In this document: positions 8,296-14,612 of the stretch, in pieces | Position numbering within the stretch: the first letter of the stretch is position 1 | Layout of the letters: every line of letters starts with the position of its first letter | NCBI GenBank assembly: GCA_964632995.1 | Contig: CAZWDL010000052.1 | Coordinates: forward strand, 1-46,409 | Origin: CAZWDL01 sp964632995 | GTDB lineage: Bacteria > Bacteroidota > Bacteroidia > Chitinophagales > Saprospiraceae | Reading direction: 5' to 3' | Length of the DNA: 46,409 nucleotides | Translations under genes and position numbers: made by a program | The notes under the pieces: generated by a model | What the model was told of the DNA's origin: nothing | Seen by the model: the letters and a program-made list of their open reading frames with translations, nothing else | Database searches by the model: none

Positions 8296-8889
8296 TTAGA
8301 TAGAAACGGCACTTTCACCCCACAAATCTTTATTGAAGAAAGATTCATAATTTACGGTAGGTACATAGTGGTACGCTTTACCTGTCTTTTGCTTATAAGC
8401 ACGTTGATCTACATACAGCAAAGCCTCCAGTTCCCCTCCTAACGGCATTTTTTGCGGCTCGGCACGTACGGTTTTATAGAACTTTTCACCCTTGGCCACG
8501 ACGTAGCACCTGGCGTACAAAAAAGTGTCAGCCGAAAAGCCCATCTCCCCCTGTTCCAATGGTTCGGCAAAGGCAGGACCATCCAATTGATGTAGTAAAA
8601 GCGCAAGGCGCTCCGAAAACTGATAGATCTGAGCAACGGATTGAACGGCCAACGCATTAACTAACGGTTGCAGTCGTTCTTCATCGCTATCTCTTTCCCA
8701 ATCGATTTTTTCCATGAATGCCCAAAAATCCTTTTCAGGCATCGCTACATCGCCGGACTCGCTTTTCCTTTTCAATTGTACTTTGCGCAGAGAAGCCACC
8801 ACGCGGTCGAGCGTTGGCGTATCCAACTGACTCAGGTTTTCGATCAGCTCTTCAATGGATATATTGGATTTTATCTGTATGCTTGACAT
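8296..8889 (-). CDS. DUF4240-like protein with short antitoxin-like N-terminal helix-turn segment
   Basis: 197 residues, soluble. Residues ~1-45 (MSSIQIKSNISIEELIENL then QLDTPTLDRVVASLR) resemble the small Phd/VapB-like N-terminal modules common in Bacteroidota and cyanobacteria. From about residue 50 (MPEKDFWAFMEKIDW) the sequence matches the DUF4240 pattern: FWAFMEKI, a helical middle with LHQLDGPAFAEPL, then FSADTFLYARCYVVAKGEKFYKTV. It ends in VNYESFFNKDLWG. DUF4240 has no established biochemical role; it is often next to WGR-domain genes. Neighbours: a linked small gene downstream and a damaged toxin-antitoxin pair upstream. The DUF assignment is from memory of the motif order. Confidence 0.75.
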   Translation of the reverse strand: MSSIQIKSNISIEELIENLSQLDTPTLDRVVASLRKVQLKRKSESGDVAMPEKDFWAFMEKIDWERDSDEERLQPLVNALAVQSVAQIYQFSERLALLLHQLDGPAFAEPLEQGEMGFSADTFLYARCYVVAKGEKFYKTVRAEPQKMPLGGELEALLYVDQRAYKQKTGKAYHYVPTVNYESFFNKDLWGESAVSI

Positions 8890-8903
8890 GAGTCATGTTT
8901 TAT

Positions 8904-8918
8904 CTTTCGGTCCGAAAG
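8904..8918. promoter_or_regulatory. Candidate operator: 7-bp inverted repeat
   Basis: The sequence CTTTCGG-T-CCGAAAG is a perfect 7-bp inverted repeat lying between the proposed -7 element and the start codon of the DUF4240-like gene. This is a classical position for a repressor or autoregulator site. No regulator has been matched to it. Confidence 0.35.
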
Positions 8919-8926
8919 AGCATTAC

Positions 8927-8934
8927 CAAAAGTA
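8927..8934 (-). promoter_or_regulatory. Candidate -7 element for the DUF4240-like gene
   Basis: On the minus strand this reads TACTTTTG, matching the Bacteroidota TAnnTTTG -7 consensus, about 38 bases upstream of the ATG at 8889. The -33 region has no clear TTTG, so support is partial. Confidence 0.35.
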
Positions 8935-9109
8935 ACGTTTTTATGGCATAAAGGAAAGGGAAATGGGTGATCGCCAAACTCCTCTTTTATCCATTCTTCT
9001 CCCGCACTTCAAACAGAACAGCGCCTAAAGCGTTTTCTCTGTCGAATCCAGGTTGGAAACAAATACACGCAGGTTGAAAACATGATGTTGTGGCGAATGT
9101 TGGCAAAGT

Positions 9110-9496
9110 TTACATGCTCAGCCTTTCGAGTTCAGCAATTTCTTCGAAGTGCTTATCTTTCGTTAAAAGGGGGAGATTATTAGCAACACAGATTGCAGCG
9201 ATCCACAGATCATTTTCCGGAATAGGTTTTCCTTTCTTGTATAGTGCTAATCGATTATCCGAATGAATTTCAGAAACTAGATAGTTTATATCTAGTACTT
9301 CACATCTGCCGATAAAGTCCCTGAAAACTTTCAAATTAGCCGTTCTCTTCCCGGAATTCTTTGCTCAGAATAGGAGTTCTCCTGAAACAGTAACAGGAAG
9401 ATAGATAATGTCGAATTTCTGAAGCCGTTCAATGACAGGTTTTTCGCCGTTAAGCACATCAATAGCAACGTTTGTATCTATGGCAACTGCCTTCAT
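9110..9496 (-). pseudogene. vapC: VapC-type PIN-domain toxin with in-frame TGA at codon 44
   Basis: The frame runs from ATG 9496 to a stop at 9110, 128 codons, the normal PIN toxin length, but codon 44 (9365-9367) is TGA. The N-terminal part starts MKAVAIDTNVAIDVLNG (first PIN acidic residue D7). The C-terminal part has PIPENDLWIAAICVANN and PLLTKDKHFEEI, with the remaining PIN acidic residues. The context SGELLF-stop-AKNSGKR shows that the stop sits where family members have Gly (GELLFGAKNS), so a single G-to-T change (GGA to TGA) explains it. PIN toxins cleave RNA with Mg2+ held by the acidic residues. The product would be split and inactive unless this is a base-call error. Confidence 0.8.
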
Positions 9497-9497
9497 C

Positions 9498-9722
9498 TCA
9501 CCACTCTCCTTCTATTTCATTGAATTGATTTTCAAGATCCTCGCGGATCTTTTCAGCATCCTCCCTGGGTAAAGAACCGGCACACTCCAAGACCTCATCT
9601 ACATTTCCTTTTCCCACTTCTAGATTTTTACGGAGAAGCCTTATATAGTCCAAAATTTGGTACAGAATCCTGAGGTTTTGGATTTTCTCTAAATCAACAA
9701 GTATCTGATCTCTTATGGTCAT
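9498..9722 (-). CDS. VapB-like antitoxin of a type II toxin-antitoxin pair
   Basis: 74 residues from ATG 9722 (a TTG two codons earlier is less likely). The protein is short, helical and acidic: MTIRDQILVDLEKIQ, a central DYIRLLRKNLEVG, and an acidic tail DAEKIREDLENQFNEIEGEW. Such a tail usually wraps the toxin's active site. Its stop codon (9498-9500) is separated by one base from the ATG of the PIN toxin, the tight antitoxin-first coupling typical of vapBC. I could not assign a specific DNA-binding fold. It is intact although its toxin partner is interrupted. Confidence 0.75.
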   Translation of the reverse strand: MTIRDQILVDLEKIQNLRILYQILDYIRLLRKNLEVGKGNVDEVLECAGSLPREDAEKIREDLENQFNEIEGEW

Positions 9723-9925
9723 TAACAATTTTTTTCTTCAAATTAGCCGAAAAAACCTTTTTCAAATAAAAATGCTCTTCCCCCACCATGGTAGAAATAT
9801 TTAACCCAATATACCCATTTTCAACAAAATTTGTTCGGTATGAATAGAGGTTTGACTGTTCAAACGGTGGTCCTAATACTTGATTACCTGGCGGTGATCC
9901 TTAGGGCTCCGAGGTCAAAAAGACA

Positions 9926-10025
9926 NNNNNNNNNNNNNNNNNNNNNNNNNNNNNNNNNNNNNNNNNNNNNNNNNNNNNNNNNNNNNNNNNNNNNNNNNNN
10001 NNNNNNNNNNNNNNNNNNNNNNNNN
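9926..10025. other. Assembly gap, 100 N
   Basis: A run of exactly 100 N, the usual placeholder for a gap of unknown size between contigs. It interrupts a repeat copy at a point where the two flanks join perfectly when compared with the intact second copy. The real missing length may therefore be zero or a whole number of repeat units. Confidence 0.99.
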
Positions 10026-10157
10026 GGCCCTGAGACGGGCTGCACCCGCCTCAGGCTTTTTTATTGTCGCGCTCAGAAGCTCGAATGGAAGCCCATCGAA
10101 GTAAAGGAAGCAGGATTACCTGCGGTGATCCTTTGGGCTCCGAGGTCAAAAAGACAG

Positions 10158-10193
10158 GCCCTGAGACGGGCTGCACCCGCCTCAGGCTTTTTT
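10158..10193 (+). terminator. Intrinsic terminator-like hairpin in repeat copy B
   Basis: Plus strand: stem CCTGAG-A-CGGG / CCCG-C-CTCAGG (one A/C mismatch) followed by TTTTTT. The same element occurs at 10027-10062 just right of the gap. Confidence 0.6.
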
Positions 10194-10250
10194 ATTGTCG
10201 CGCTCAGAAGCCGAACGAGTTCGGCTTCTGAGCGCGACAATAAAAAAGCC
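10185..10250. repeat. Perfect 31-bp inverted repeat with a 4-base loop
   Basis: Left arm 10185-10215 and right arm 10220-10250 are exact reverse complements, separated by CGAG. The left arm is the tail of the plus-strand terminator and the right arm is the tail of the tRNA terminator, so the plus- and minus-strand transcription units share the same post-terminator sequence. Either it is a genuine back-to-back terminator structure or a palindromic assembly artefact next to the gap. Confidence 0.8.
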
Positions 10251-10271
10251 CGTGTGCTTTCGCACACGGGC
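10241..10271 (-). terminator. Intrinsic terminator of the tRNA-Arg gene
   Basis: Minus strand: perfect stem GCCCGTGTGC / GCACACGGGC with a GAAA tetraloop (10248-10271), followed by TTTTTT (10247-10242). It sits 16 bases after the end of the tRNA-Arg 3' exon and is textbook in form. Confidence 0.9.
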
Positions 10272-10286
10272 CCTGTCTTTCTCTAG

Positions 10287-10642
10287 TGATCCCGGCAGGA
10301 TTCGAACCTGCGACCTACTGATTAGCTTACCCGCTACAGTTTTCACTGCGCCCCTCGACATTCGTAGTCAAGAAGTTTGTGGTCTGGACTATCTCTTCGC
10401 CATCTCAGGCGCACCACGTATAGTCTCTACGGAACCCTCGGAGCTTACCTGCCCGTAAAGTTACGGACCCTTTGGCTCGTCATAGATTTCCTCGGGGTTG
10501 CCACGCTGGCATCCAGCAGAGGTTTCCCCGATACAGTGGCGTCCACTCCGTGAGTTCTGTTTCCTCACGAAGGCTCCTAATTATGGTTCTCTTTTGAACC
10601 AAGCTTAAAGTCAGTTGCTCTATCCAACTGAGCTACGGGACC
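10287..10642 (-). tRNA. tRNA-Arg (anticodon UCU) interrupted by a group I intron
   Basis: 5' exon 10642-10608 (35 nt) begins GGTCCCGTAGCTCAGTTGG and ends ACTGACTT. 3' exon 10325-10287 (39 nt) begins CTAATCAGTAGGTCGC. Joined, they form a complete 74-nt cloverleaf. The acceptor stem is GGTCCCG/CGGGATC with one G-U, the D stem GCTC/GAGC, the anticodon stem ACTGA/TCAGT with 7-base loop CTTCTAA, and the T arm GCAGG-TTCGAAT-CCTGC, with discriminator A. The loop gives anticodon UCU, which reads AGA/AGG; the loop and T arm match bacterial tRNA-Arg(UCU). CCA is not encoded. The intron lies after U34, inside the anticodon. A strong promoter and terminator flank the gene. Without splicing no functional tRNA can form. 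Confidence 0.93.
10326..10607 (-). ncRNA. Group I self-splicing intron (IC3-like), 282 nt, no ORF
   Basis: The intron begins after the exon U at 10608 and ends with G at 10326, the obligatory terminal G of group I introns. Core elements in order: P (CGGGGAAACCTC, 10530-10519) and Q (GGCAACCCCGAGG, 10502-10490), whose CGGGG/CCCCG pair forms P4; R (GTAGAGACTATACG, 10430-10417) and S (GAAGAGATAGTCC, 10398-10386), whose GACTA/TAGTC pair forms P7, the guanosine-binding helix. An internal guide candidate GAGCC is at 10576-10572, giving the U-G pair at the 5' splice site. An extra hairpin GGTTC...GAACC is at 10600-10585. The order and spacing closely follow cyanobacterial tRNA-Leu introns (subgroup IC3). 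There is no room for a homing endonuclease, so it is immobile unless helped in trans. Confidence 0.92.
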
Positions 10643-10837
10643 AATTTTAAAACCGGAAGTACGAGATCGGAAGTCGGAAGGCGCTCAGCCAAGGTGAAAG
10701 CTCCGACCAGAAGAGAAAATGTCATCCCGGCAAAGAATAAATCTCACCATCCCAGCAGGTCAGAAACCCGCTCTTAAAAAGAACATAACCGAATTTCGTT
10801 CCCTTTTTCCATAAGCAAAACACGTTCGTTTCGCGTC

Positions 10838-10870
10838 GCAAAGATATAATTTTTGTTCAACCCGGGCAAA
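10838..10870 (-). promoter_or_regulatory. Bacteroidota-type promoter of tRNA-Arg
   Basis: Minus strand: -33 element TTTG (10870-10867), a 20-base spacer, and -7 element TATCTTTGC (10846-10838). This is a near-perfect match to the primary sigma consensus TTTG-N19/20-TAnnTTTG, with the rRNA/tRNA-style TTTGC extension. Transcription would start about 190 bases before the tRNA. Confidence 0.75.
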
Positions 10871-10969
10871 AAATATTGGCGACGTTCGAATCAACGGATC
10901 GGCAGGGCTTTTGGTTCGCTGCTGACCGGAATAATTAGGGATCCCGATCGCAAAGTCAGGAGGAGCCCT

Positions 10970-11036
10970 AAAAGGCGCCGCCTGACATGCGAGAGGCGGC
11001 GCCCTCCAGGGCGCCCCCTCTCTGCATGTCCCTTTT
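10970..11036. repeat. Large imperfect palindrome with two mutually exclusive hairpins
   Basis: Hairpin A pairs AGGCGCCGCCT (10973-10983) with AGGCGGCGCC (10994-11003). Hairpin B pairs GACATGCGAGAGG (10984-10996) with CCTCTCTGCATGTC (11017-11030) around GGCGCCCT/AGGGCGCC. The two share bases, so only one can form at a time. AAAAGG and CCTTTT close the outside. It lies about 270 bases before the next plus-strand gene. Function unknown; it may be a dispersed repeat. Confidence 0.6.
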
Positions 11037-11309
11037 CCGGAAGAAACCTGAATCCATTTTATCCCGCTCAAAAACCAGGAGATGCGGTCTGCTATTCCGT
11101 TGCCAGTTCCTGACAATCCTCTACTTTCCCCGTCATTTTTCTACTGCAAAATCTTAAAAAGCCCGTATCTTAATATGCTGTTACCCAAACAGACGAATGA
11201 ATCCGCTCAGGCAACCTTTTGACCCGAGGTGTCCTATCATACAAGGACAATACTATCCCGTAGAAAAACTCAAGACTGTATCAAACAACCTCGAAACCTG
11301 TTTACTGCT

Positions 11310-12932
11310 ATGCCGTCCCATTTCCGTCGCACCGGCGTTTTTCTTTTTGTTCTTCCGGTACTGTTTCTATTAGACGGTACGGTATGGCGTCATTTCCGGC
11401 CGGCCACGCCCATGCCGGAGATCTGCGACAATGCCCTGGATGACGACGGCGACGGTCGCATCGACCTTAACGATTCTGATTGCAAATGCCCTCTCAAGGA
11501 GCCCGTCTCCCTTATCCCCAACCCTTCTTTTGAAGAGCGAAGCTGCTGCCCGCAGACGCGCAGCCAGCTTGCCTGCGCCGATACCTGGATACAGGCCTCC
11601 GAGGCTACGACCGACTACATCCACACCTGCGGCTGGATGGGCTGGCCCAATCTGCCGGTGCCGCTCCCTATCCCCGACGGGGAGGCCTGCGTCGGCTTTC
11701 GCAACGGCCGCTTCGGGATGGAGATCGTGCCCAACTGGAAAGAATACGCCGGCGCCTGCCTGCTTTCCCCGCTGCTCGCCGGCACGCGCTACCGTTTTGA
11801 GTTTCATATCGGGTTTGTCGACTTCGTTCACTCTCCGCCCACTTCAGTCGTTTTTTACGGATCAACCGACTGCGACAACCTGCCTTTCGGCATCGGTGAC
11901 GAATCCTTCGGCTGCCCCACCAACGGACCCGGCTGGCAGCGACTGGGCTCCGTCAGCGTCAGCGGTAACAACAACTGGGTCAAAACCTCGATTACGATCA
12001 CGCCGTCGCAGGATATCTACGCCATCGCTATCGGCCCCAACTGCGTGGAACTACAGGCCGAGGACGACATCTACTACTTCTTCGACAACCTCGTCCTTGA
12101 CGAAGAAGCCGCCTTCGAATTCGGGATTAGTTCGCAGGACCATCCTTGTTCCGAAGACTTCACCCTGCGCGTGCCCCGGCTGGATACCCTGAGCTATCAA
12201 TGGTATAAGAACGGCGTTGCCCTGGTAGGCGAAACGGCAGCCGAGTTGCAAGTGCAGACCGGCAGCGGCCGCTACGAAGTCCTCCTTAACGGGCCTGCCA
12301 GCTGCCGGGTCACCCGCCCCTACCAGCACATCGTCCCAACGATTTTGAGAGAGGTCAACGAACGTATTTGCCCCGGCGATCGCCATACCTTCGGCGACCG
12401 TTCCATTGGAAAAAGCGGTAACTACCAGGCCACTTTCAAGAGTATAGATAACTGCGACAGTACCGTGCTCCTCAACCTGGAAGTGGTAAGCGATAACATT
12501 GATACCGTGGAAGCCTTTATTTTTGATGGGGAAACTTACGAAGTGGGGCGGCAGCGCTTCTACCGCCGCGGCCAGTACCAGGTAGGACTCAGCTCCAGCA
12601 TCGGCTGCGACAGCACCGTCTTTCTCGACCTGGAGTATTATAAAGTATTTCGCCCCAGCGCCTTCTCCCCCAACAATGACGGCGCCAACGACTACTTCAC
12701 CTTCTTCGGCGATATCGACCTCATCCGCATCGCCAGCCTGCGCGTCTTCGACCGCTGGGGGAATCTGGTGTATGATGGACAGGATATCGCCCCTAACGAT
12801 TATCGCGCCGGCTGGGATGGGGAAGTCAACGGCCGGCCGGCGCCGGTCGGTGTCTACGTCTATATCGCCCAGGTGGAGATGGACGACGGCAAGGAGCACC
12901 AGCTGTCGGGTTCAGTCCTGCTGATGCGTTAG
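11310..12932 (+). CDS. Secreted protein with gliding motility-associated (T9SS type B) C-terminal domain
   Basis: 540 residues from ATG 11310. A GTG 27 codons upstream is open but would bury the signal peptide (RRTGVFLFVLPVLFLLDG). After the signal comes a calcium-binding-like CDNALDDDGDGRIDLND segment, then a Cys-rich beta-sandwich region with carbohydrate-binding flavour, and two Ig/PKD-like segments (LDTLSYQWYKNGVAL; CDSTVLLNLEV and CDSTVFLDLEYY repeats). The last ~90 residues (AFSPNNDGANDYFTFFG, FDRWGNLVYDG, GWDGEVNG, GVYVYIAQV) are the CHU_C/TIGR04131 domain. That domain directs export through the type IX secretion system and is found on surface adhesins. It is a single gene facing the sterol desaturase-type gene. 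The specific ligand is unknown. Confidence 0.92.
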   Translation: MPSHFRRTGVFLFVLPVLFLLDGTVWRHFRPATPMPEICDNALDDDGDGRIDLNDSDCKCPLKEPVSLIPNPSFEERSCCPQTRSQLACADTWIQASEATTDYIHTCGWMGWPNLPVPLPIPDGEACVGFRNGRFGMEIVPNWKEYAGACLLSPLLAGTRYRFEFHIGFVDFVHSPPTSVVFYGSTDCDNLPFGIGDESFGCPTNGPGWQRLGSVSVSGNNNWVKTSITITPSQDIYAIAIGPNCVELQAEDDIYYFFDNLVLDEEAAFEFGISSQDHPCSEDFTLRVPRLDTLSYQWYKNGVALVGETAAELQVQTGSGRYEVLLNGPASCRVTRPYQHIVPTILREVNERICPGDRHTFGDRSIGKSGNYQATFKSIDNCDSTVLLNLEVVSDNIDTVEAFIFDGETYEVGRQRFYRRGQYQVGLSSSIGCDSTVFLDLEYYKVFRPSAFSPNNDGANDYFTFFGDIDLIRIASLRVFDRWGNLVYDGQDIAPNDYRAGWDGEVNGRPAPVGVYVYIAQVEMDDGKEHQLSGSVLLMR

Positions 12933-12936
12933 AGGA

Positions 12937-13102
12937 AAAGTTTAGAAGTTTAGGCGCCGCGGCCCTTCCTACGGACCGTCTGGTCGGGCTCGCTGTTTAG
13001 AAGTTTAGCAGGTCTGAAACCGGGAACCTCATTTTCAGATCTGCTAAACTTCTAAACCAGCCCCGACACGTAGTGTCGCGGGCGCCTAAACTTCTAAACT
13101 TT
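12937..13102. repeat. Nested inverted repeats between convergent genes
   Basis: Outer arms 12937-12958 and 13081-13102 are a perfect 22-bp inverted repeat; inner arms near 12993-13016 and 13035-13060 are a second one with a mismatch. Each arm contains TTTAGAAGTTTAG or its complement, so this motif occurs four times. The right outer arm encodes the last two codons and stop of the hydroxylase gene. It probably serves as a two-way terminator or is a dispersed repeat. Confidence 0.75.
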
Positions 13103-14380
13103 TTCTGCCTCCCTGCTCACCCGCAGCTCCGGCGCCTCCCGCGACTCCCGCTGGTAGAAATACCAGGTCAGTCCCAGCGACATCAGGAAGTAGAGCGCAA
13201 TTACGTAGGAACCGCCGGGAAGCATAGCATCCAGCCCGAACCATCCGCCCTGCCACCAAAGCAGGGTCAGGCCGTAGAGCAGGCGCAGCACTTCCGAGGG
13301 AATAGCCAGCCGTGATTTATCCATCAGGGTCGTATAGGAAAATACGCTGGCGAAGAGGAAGAAGCCGTAGAGCAGCACGCCAGGTACGCCGATCTCCGAA
13401 AAGCGGTTAAACAGATAGAACATCAGCAAAAGGGTGCCCACCAGCTGAAACCAGGACCAGGCCAGCAGCGGCCTCGACAGTTTCGTGTCGTACTTGTCGA
13501 AGTGGGAAACATCCATTACTGCATACACCGGATAGCGCTCCGCCACATCGGCCGGGCGCCAGCCTGTAGGCATAAACCAGATACGCAGTTTGTCCCACCA
13601 GCTACGGGTACGCCAGGCGTCCTTGATGAGCAGGGCCAGGTGCTGGAAGTTGATCACAATAGGGTTCCAGGTGCGTACCGGCCGCTTCACGCCGTATACC
13701 GGCGGCGTCTCCTTCAGCTCAGGCTGAAAGGTGCCGAACCATTTGTCCCAGAAGATGAAGATCTGACCGTAGTTTTTATCCAGGTACTCGGCGTTCATCG
13801 CGTGGTGTACGCGGTGATGCGAGGGCGTGACCAGGAAGGACTCCAGCCAGCCCATCTTGTCAATCAGGCGGGTGTGGTACCAAAACTGCGCGAACAGATG
13901 CAGCGGGGCAATTACCGCGATCACCTCGCCGGGGATGCCCATGATGGCCGCCGGGATCAGGAAGATGTTAAAGAAGGAAAAGATCACCGAAATGGACTGC
14001 CGCAGCGCACAAGACAAGTTGAATTCCTCGCTGCTGTGATGAATGATATGATGGTTCCAAAAGAAATTGACCTCGTGCTGCAGCCGGTGCATCCAGTAGC
14101 CCGCAAAGTCAAGTCCGATAAAGCCCAGCAAATAGACCAGCCAGGTTGCCTTAATTTCCGTCACTGCCAGCAGTTCCACCATCCAGGGGTAGCTGATGAT
14201 CACCACGGTCAGCCCCAATACATCCTTCACAGTATTGGATATCCCCGAACTGAGGCTGGAGATCATATCCGCCCCACGGTTGATCTTCATCCCCATCCGG
14301 TGGGCCGCCACCGCCTCAATGGCAATGAGGAGGACGAAGAAAGGAATCGCATAGTTCAGCACCTGTGCGTAGGTTTCCAT
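13094..14380 (-). CDS. Sterol desaturase / fatty acid hydroxylase superfamily membrane protein
   Basis: 428 residues, integral membrane. Three histidine clusters of the di-iron hydroxylase superfamily are present: H98-x3-H102, H110-H111-x2-H114-H115 and H188-H189-x2-H192-H193 (MHRLQH, NHHIIHH, HHRVHH). They are followed by NAEYLDKNYGQIFIFWDKWFGTF, the usual post-cluster signature. The C-terminal ~150 residues add four to five hydrophobic helices (LVGTLLLMFYLFNRF onward), more than the ~300-residue core proteins; such long forms are common in Bacteroidota. It should use O2 to hydroxylate or desaturate a lipid or sterol-like substrate; the substrate is not known. A single gene. A TATTTTTG -7-like element lies at 14399-14406. 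Confidence 0.92.
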   Translation of the reverse strand: METYAQVLNYAIPFFVLLIAIEAVAAHRMGMKINRGADMISSLSSGISNTVKDVLGLTVVIISYPWMVELLAVTEIKATWLVYLLGFIGLDFAGYWMHRLQHEVNFFWNHHIIHHSSEEFNLSCALRQSISVIFSFFNIFLIPAAIMGIPGEVIAVIAPLHLFAQFWYHTRLIDKMGWLESFLVTPSHHRVHHAMNAEYLDKNYGQIFIFWDKWFGTFQPELKETPPVYGVKRPVRTWNPIVINFQHLALLIKDAWRTRSWWDKLRIWFMPTGWRPADVAERYPVYAVMDVSHFDKYDTKLSRPLLAWSWFQLVGTLLLMFYLFNRFSEIGVPGVLLYGFFLFASVFSYTTLMDKSRLAIPSEVLRLLYGLTLLWWQGGWFGLDAMLPGGSYVIALYFLMSLGLTWYFYQRESREAPELRVSREAEKV

Positions 14381-14612
14381 GCGCGCTCTTTTTGGTTACA
14401 AAAATAAGGGAAATTTGAGGACAAACGTAGAGATGTTGGCTTCACTGTGTTCGCGAAAGCGGATGTTATTTCTCGCTACGCTCGAAAAAGGGGAATGTTT
14501 GCTCCCCCCAGGAGAAGACTTTTCCACTTCACGCAGCAAAGCGCCCCCTTTCCTGAGCGAAGCGAAGGAAACATCCCCCCTTCACGAAGCGAAGTGAACT
14601 CTCCACCTTCCT

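Larger units (their letters stand above)
9882..10210 (+). repeat. Two tandem ~132-bp repeat copies carrying terminator hairpins, the first split by the assembly gap
   Basis: Copy A begins GATTACCTGGCGGTGATCC at 9882 and runs to AAAAAGACA at 9925. The gap follows, and the sequence resumes at 10026 with GGCCCTGAGACGGG, exactly the bases that follow AAAAAGACA in copy B (10114-10210). If the gap is closed to zero the period is 132 bp. Each copy contains an imperfect hairpin followed by T6 (10027-10062 and 10158-10193), which reads as an intrinsic terminator on the plus strand. No gene for them to terminate is visible on that strand. Confidence 0.8.
10643..11309. other. Intergenic region between tRNA-Arg and the gliding-type gene
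   Basis: 667 bases. It holds the tRNA-Arg promoter (10838-10870), a ~190-base leader to the tRNA with no recognisable second tRNA, a short GGAAGTCGGAAG-type repeat (10664-10681), and a large imperfect palindrome (10970-11036). I saw no coding region with convincing content. Confidence 0.5.

Noticed and set aside
9365..9367. Recoded UGA (glycine or selenocysteine) in the PIN toxin
   Set aside because: TGA is used as a normal stop elsewhere in the window (for example the UNG, receiver-AraC and thyA-adjacent genes), and no SECIS-like hairpin was seen after it; a point mutation or base error is simpler.
9882..10210. Additional tRNA genes in the tandem repeat
   Set aside because: GGTGATCC-type strings recall a tRNA end but no T-arm, anticodon or acceptor pairing could be built.
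9831..10286. Open frame running through the N gap
   Set aside because: Its length depends on the N run and on repeat/terminator sequence; the product is not protein-like.
10287..10642. Two separate tRNA fragments or a pseudo-tRNA with an unrelated insertion
   Set aside because: The insertion carries ordered group I core elements with pairing P4 and P7, ends in G, and the exons join without loss or gain of a base; promoter and terminator are intact.
10760..11116. 118-codon minus-strand open frame upstream of tRNA-Arg
   Set aside because: It covers the tRNA promoter and the large palindrome, and has low-complexity, non-family content.
12051..12899. 282-codon minus-strand open frame
   Set aside because: Shadow of the gliding-type gene, whose plus-strand domains are unambiguous; it arises from GC-rich codon use.
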